NCBI GenBank assembly: GCA_016178435.1
Contig: JACOTK010000039.1
Coordinates: forward strand, 1 to 6,499
Reading direction: 5' to 3'
Length of the DNA: 6,499 nucleotides
Source of the DNA: Actinomycetota bacterium
GTDB taxonomy: Bacteria; Actinomycetota; Acidimicrobiia; Acidimicrobiales; CADCSY01
Every line of letters begins with the position of its first letter. Position 1 is the first letter of the stretch. Made by a program: the position numbers and the translations under genes. The notes beneath the pieces are model-generated. The model made no database searches and was not told where the DNA came from. It was given only the letters and a program-made list of their open reading frames with translations. Below are positions 5,574-6,499 of the stretch, in pieces.

Positions 5574-6134
5574 ATGAGCGTACGCACCATTGAAGGCCGG
5601 GAGGTGCCTGCAGCGGGAACCTGGGCCGTCGACCCTTCTCATTCGACTGCTTCCTTCGTCGTCCGCCACCTCGGCCTTGCCAAGGTTCGTGGTGGGTTCG
5701 GGGTTCTCTCCGGCAACATCCAGGTCGCGGAGAAGCCCGAGGATTCGTCCGTCGAGGTCGAGATCGACGCGGCAAGCATCGACACCGGTGACCAGGGACG
5801 CGACGATCACCTCCGCTCCCCCGACTTCCTCGACGTTGCCGAGTACCCGAACCTGACCTTCCGATCGACGGCCGTCGTGCAGGCAAAGGATGGGTGGAAG
5901 GTCACGGGAGACCTGGGCATCCACGGCATCACGAAGGGCGTCGAGCTCGACGTGACCTTCGAGGGCGCCGCCACCGATCCGTGGGGCGGAAATCGCATCG
6001 GGCTGTCCGCCACGACCGAGTTCAACCGGGAGGACTTCGGCCTGACCTGGAATCAGGCTCTCGAGACCGGCGGCGTCCTGGTGGGCAAGCAGGTCAAGGT
6101 CGAGATCGAGGTCGAGGCGGTGTTGCAGGGCTGA
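5574..6134 (+). CDS. YceI-family lipocalin-like protein
   Basis: YceI proteins form a lipocalin-like beta barrel; characterised relatives bind polyisoprenoid or other long lipid molecules. The 186-residue product has the family landmarks: WAVDPSHSTASFVVRHLGLAKVRGGFG (17-43), DDHLRSPDFLDVAEYPNLTFRST (77-99), GDLGIHGITKGVELDV (112-127), and the C-terminal EFNREDFGLTWNQALETGGVLVGKQVKVEIEVEA (149-182). There is no signal peptide, so unlike E. coli YceI it is predicted to be cytoplasmic, as is common for actinobacterial members. The ATG at 5574 has an excellent AAAGGAG (5561-5567) 6 nt upstream. The divergent MarR gene suggests induction by a ligand of that repressor. The exact lipid and physiological role are unknown. 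Just after the stop codon an 18-bp unit is duplicated. Confidence 0.93.
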   Translation: MSVRTIEGREVPAAGTWAVDPSHSTASFVVRHLGLAKVRGGFGVLSGNIQVAEKPEDSSVEVEIDAASIDTGDQGRDDHLRSPDFLDVAEYPNLTFRSTAVVQAKDGWKVTGDLGIHGITKGVELDVTFEGAATDPWGGNRIGLSATTEFNREDFGLTWNQALETGGVLVGKQVKVEIEVEAVLQG

Positions 6135-6156
6135 TCGTTGTTGCAGGCCTGATCGT
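6121..6156 (+). repeat. 18-bp tandem duplication spanning the yceI stop codon
   Basis: TGTTGCAGGGCTGATCGT (6121-6138) is followed directly by TGTTGCAGGCCTGATCGT (6139-6156), 17 of 18 bases identical. The first copy includes the last codons of yceI and its TGA (6132-6134). Because the unit is a multiple of three, the second copy puts another TGA in the same frame at 6150-6152. It looks like a replication-slippage duplication that left a backup stop. Confidence 0.85.
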
Positions 6157-6159
6157 TCA

Positions 6160-6201
6160 CCCAACCGATCCCGATGCCGGCGGCGGGTGGGATCGGTTGG
6201 G
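6160..6201 (+). terminator. Perfect 13-bp inverted repeat after yceI (terminator or operator)
   Basis: CCCAACCGATCCC (6160-6172) and GGGATCGGTTGGG (6189-6201) form a perfect 13-bp stem with a 16-nt G/C-rich loop. It starts 25 nt after the yceI stop and is followed by CGCTCTCC rather than a T-run. A U-less hairpin terminator of the kind frequent in actinobacteria is the simplest reading. Its right arm ends 13 nt before a possible -10 box of the helicase gene, so an operator role is also possible. Confidence 0.55.
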
Positions 6202-6214
6202 CGCTCTCCGGCTC

Positions 6215-6220
6215 TATGAT
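6215..6220 (+). promoter_or_regulatory. Possible -10 element of the helicase gene
   Basis: TATGAT matches the -10 consensus at five of six bases and sits about 50 nt before the helicase start, downstream of the inverted repeat. No good -35 hexamer is visible at 16-18 nt; that position falls in the right arm of the inverted repeat (TCGGTT at 6193-6198). It is suggestive only. Confidence 0.3.
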
Positions 6221-6272
6221 GGACGGTTCCCTCTTTTGGGCATGAAGCCCGGAGGCGGGGAGGGAGAGCGCC

Positions 6273-6499
6273 ATGGCAACACATCCTGAGCTTGCTGCCG
6301 AGCAGGCGTTCGTCGATCACGCGTACGAGGGTCTCGAGGAGTCCCGCCGACGCGCCCGCAGGCTGCTCCAGATGCGTTCCCTCGGTCCCGGTGGCACGCA
6401 TCAGGCACGACTCGAGAACGATGTCTTCGAGGAGACCGCCCGTGCCCGCCGGGTTCAGCTCGAGCTGGGCGATGTGGCGCTGGTCTTCGGGCGCATCGA
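6273..6499 (+). CDS. HelR/HelD-type RNA polymerase-associated helicase, N-terminus (runs off right edge)
   Basis: HelD/HelR proteins are superfamily 1 (UvrD-like) ATPases that bind RNA polymerase, push a coiled-coil arm into its channels and release stalled complexes. HelR of Streptomyces and mycobacteria also displaces rifamycins. Only 75 codons are present, yet the family N-terminus is recognisable: AEQAFVDHAYEGLEESRRRARRLL (9-32), GGTHQARLENDVFEE (40-54) and ELGDVALVFGRI (64-75), which precede the first ATPase segment. Residues 8-35 would form one strand of the N-terminal antiparallel coiled coil. The ATG at 6273 has AGGGAG (6261-6266) 6 nt upstream. No ATPase motif is in view, so activity and completeness cannot be judged, and HelR cannot be told from other HelD classes. 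Calling it a member of this family comes from recall of actinobacterial HelR sequences rather than from a catalytic motif. Confidence 0.75.
   Translation, partial: MATHPELAAEQAFVDHAYEGLEESRRRARRLLQMRSLGPGGTHQARLENDVFEETARARRVQLELGDVALVFGRI

Noticed and set aside
6098..6118. GTCGAG-like short repeats near the end of yceI
   Set aside because: They are alternating Val/Ile and Glu codons of the last beta strand (KVEIEVEA), a normal feature of the family.
6242..6289. Possible 15-codon upstream frame overlapping the helicase start (MKPGGGEGERHGNTS)
   Set aside because: No ribosome site precedes the ATG, and the peptide simply translates the purine-rich ribosome-binding region of the helicase; regulation by it cannot be supported.

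Overview
The window is about two-thirds G+C, uses GTG and TTG starts, and carries a class E-type sortase, a Bacillus-like coproporphyrin-type ferrochelatase and the beginning of a HelR/HelD-type RNA polymerase-associated helicase. Together these point to a Gram-positive, high-G+C actinobacterium (Actinomycetota). I suspect the Acidimicrobiia or a related uncultured lineage, but that placement is inference. The sequence is almost entirely coding, and no tRNA, rRNA, CRISPR array, insertion sequence or phage gene was seen.

Positions 1-4729, minus strand: a tightly packed run read right to left as hemE (uroporphyrinogen decarboxylase), hemH/cpfC (ferrochelatase), hemY/cgoX (copro/protoporphyrinogen oxidase), a sortase, and the N-terminal third of an apolipoprotein N-acyltransferase (lnt) that leaves the left edge. 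Gaps are 25, 49 and 1 nt, then a 4-nt overlap, so this is probably one operon. The first three genes are in the classic hemEHY order. They cover uroporphyrinogen III to coproporphyrinogen III, oxidation to the porphyrin, and iron insertion. The final decarboxylase of the coproporphyrin pathway (ChdC/HemQ) is not here. The last two genes act at the cell envelope and appear to be a downstream addition to the haem operon.

Positions 4766-5017, plus strand: a small unrecognised 83-residue protein with a CxxC pair, divergent from hemE across only 36 nt and convergent with the next gene with 6 nt between stop codons.

Positions 5024-6134: a divergent pair, a MarR-family repressor (minus, TTG start) and a YceI-family lipocalin-like protein (plus). 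They share an 82-nt AT-rich spacer with direct and inverted repeats that is the obvious operator/promoter region. The repressor probably controls itself and yceI.

Positions 6135-6499: an 18-bp tandem duplication that copies the end of yceI with its stop codon, a perfect 13-bp inverted repeat (terminator or operator), a possible -10 element, and the first 75 codons of a HelR/HelD-like helicase that runs off the right edge.

I see no clearly new multi-gene system. The most checkable oddities are substitutions at conserved haem-enzyme positions (Trp for the usual His in HemE FNLGHG, a Cys-Pro-Cys in HemH, Ala in the CgoX GIPDC motif), the haem-sortase-lnt gene linkage, the small CxxC protein, and the repeats flanking yceI.
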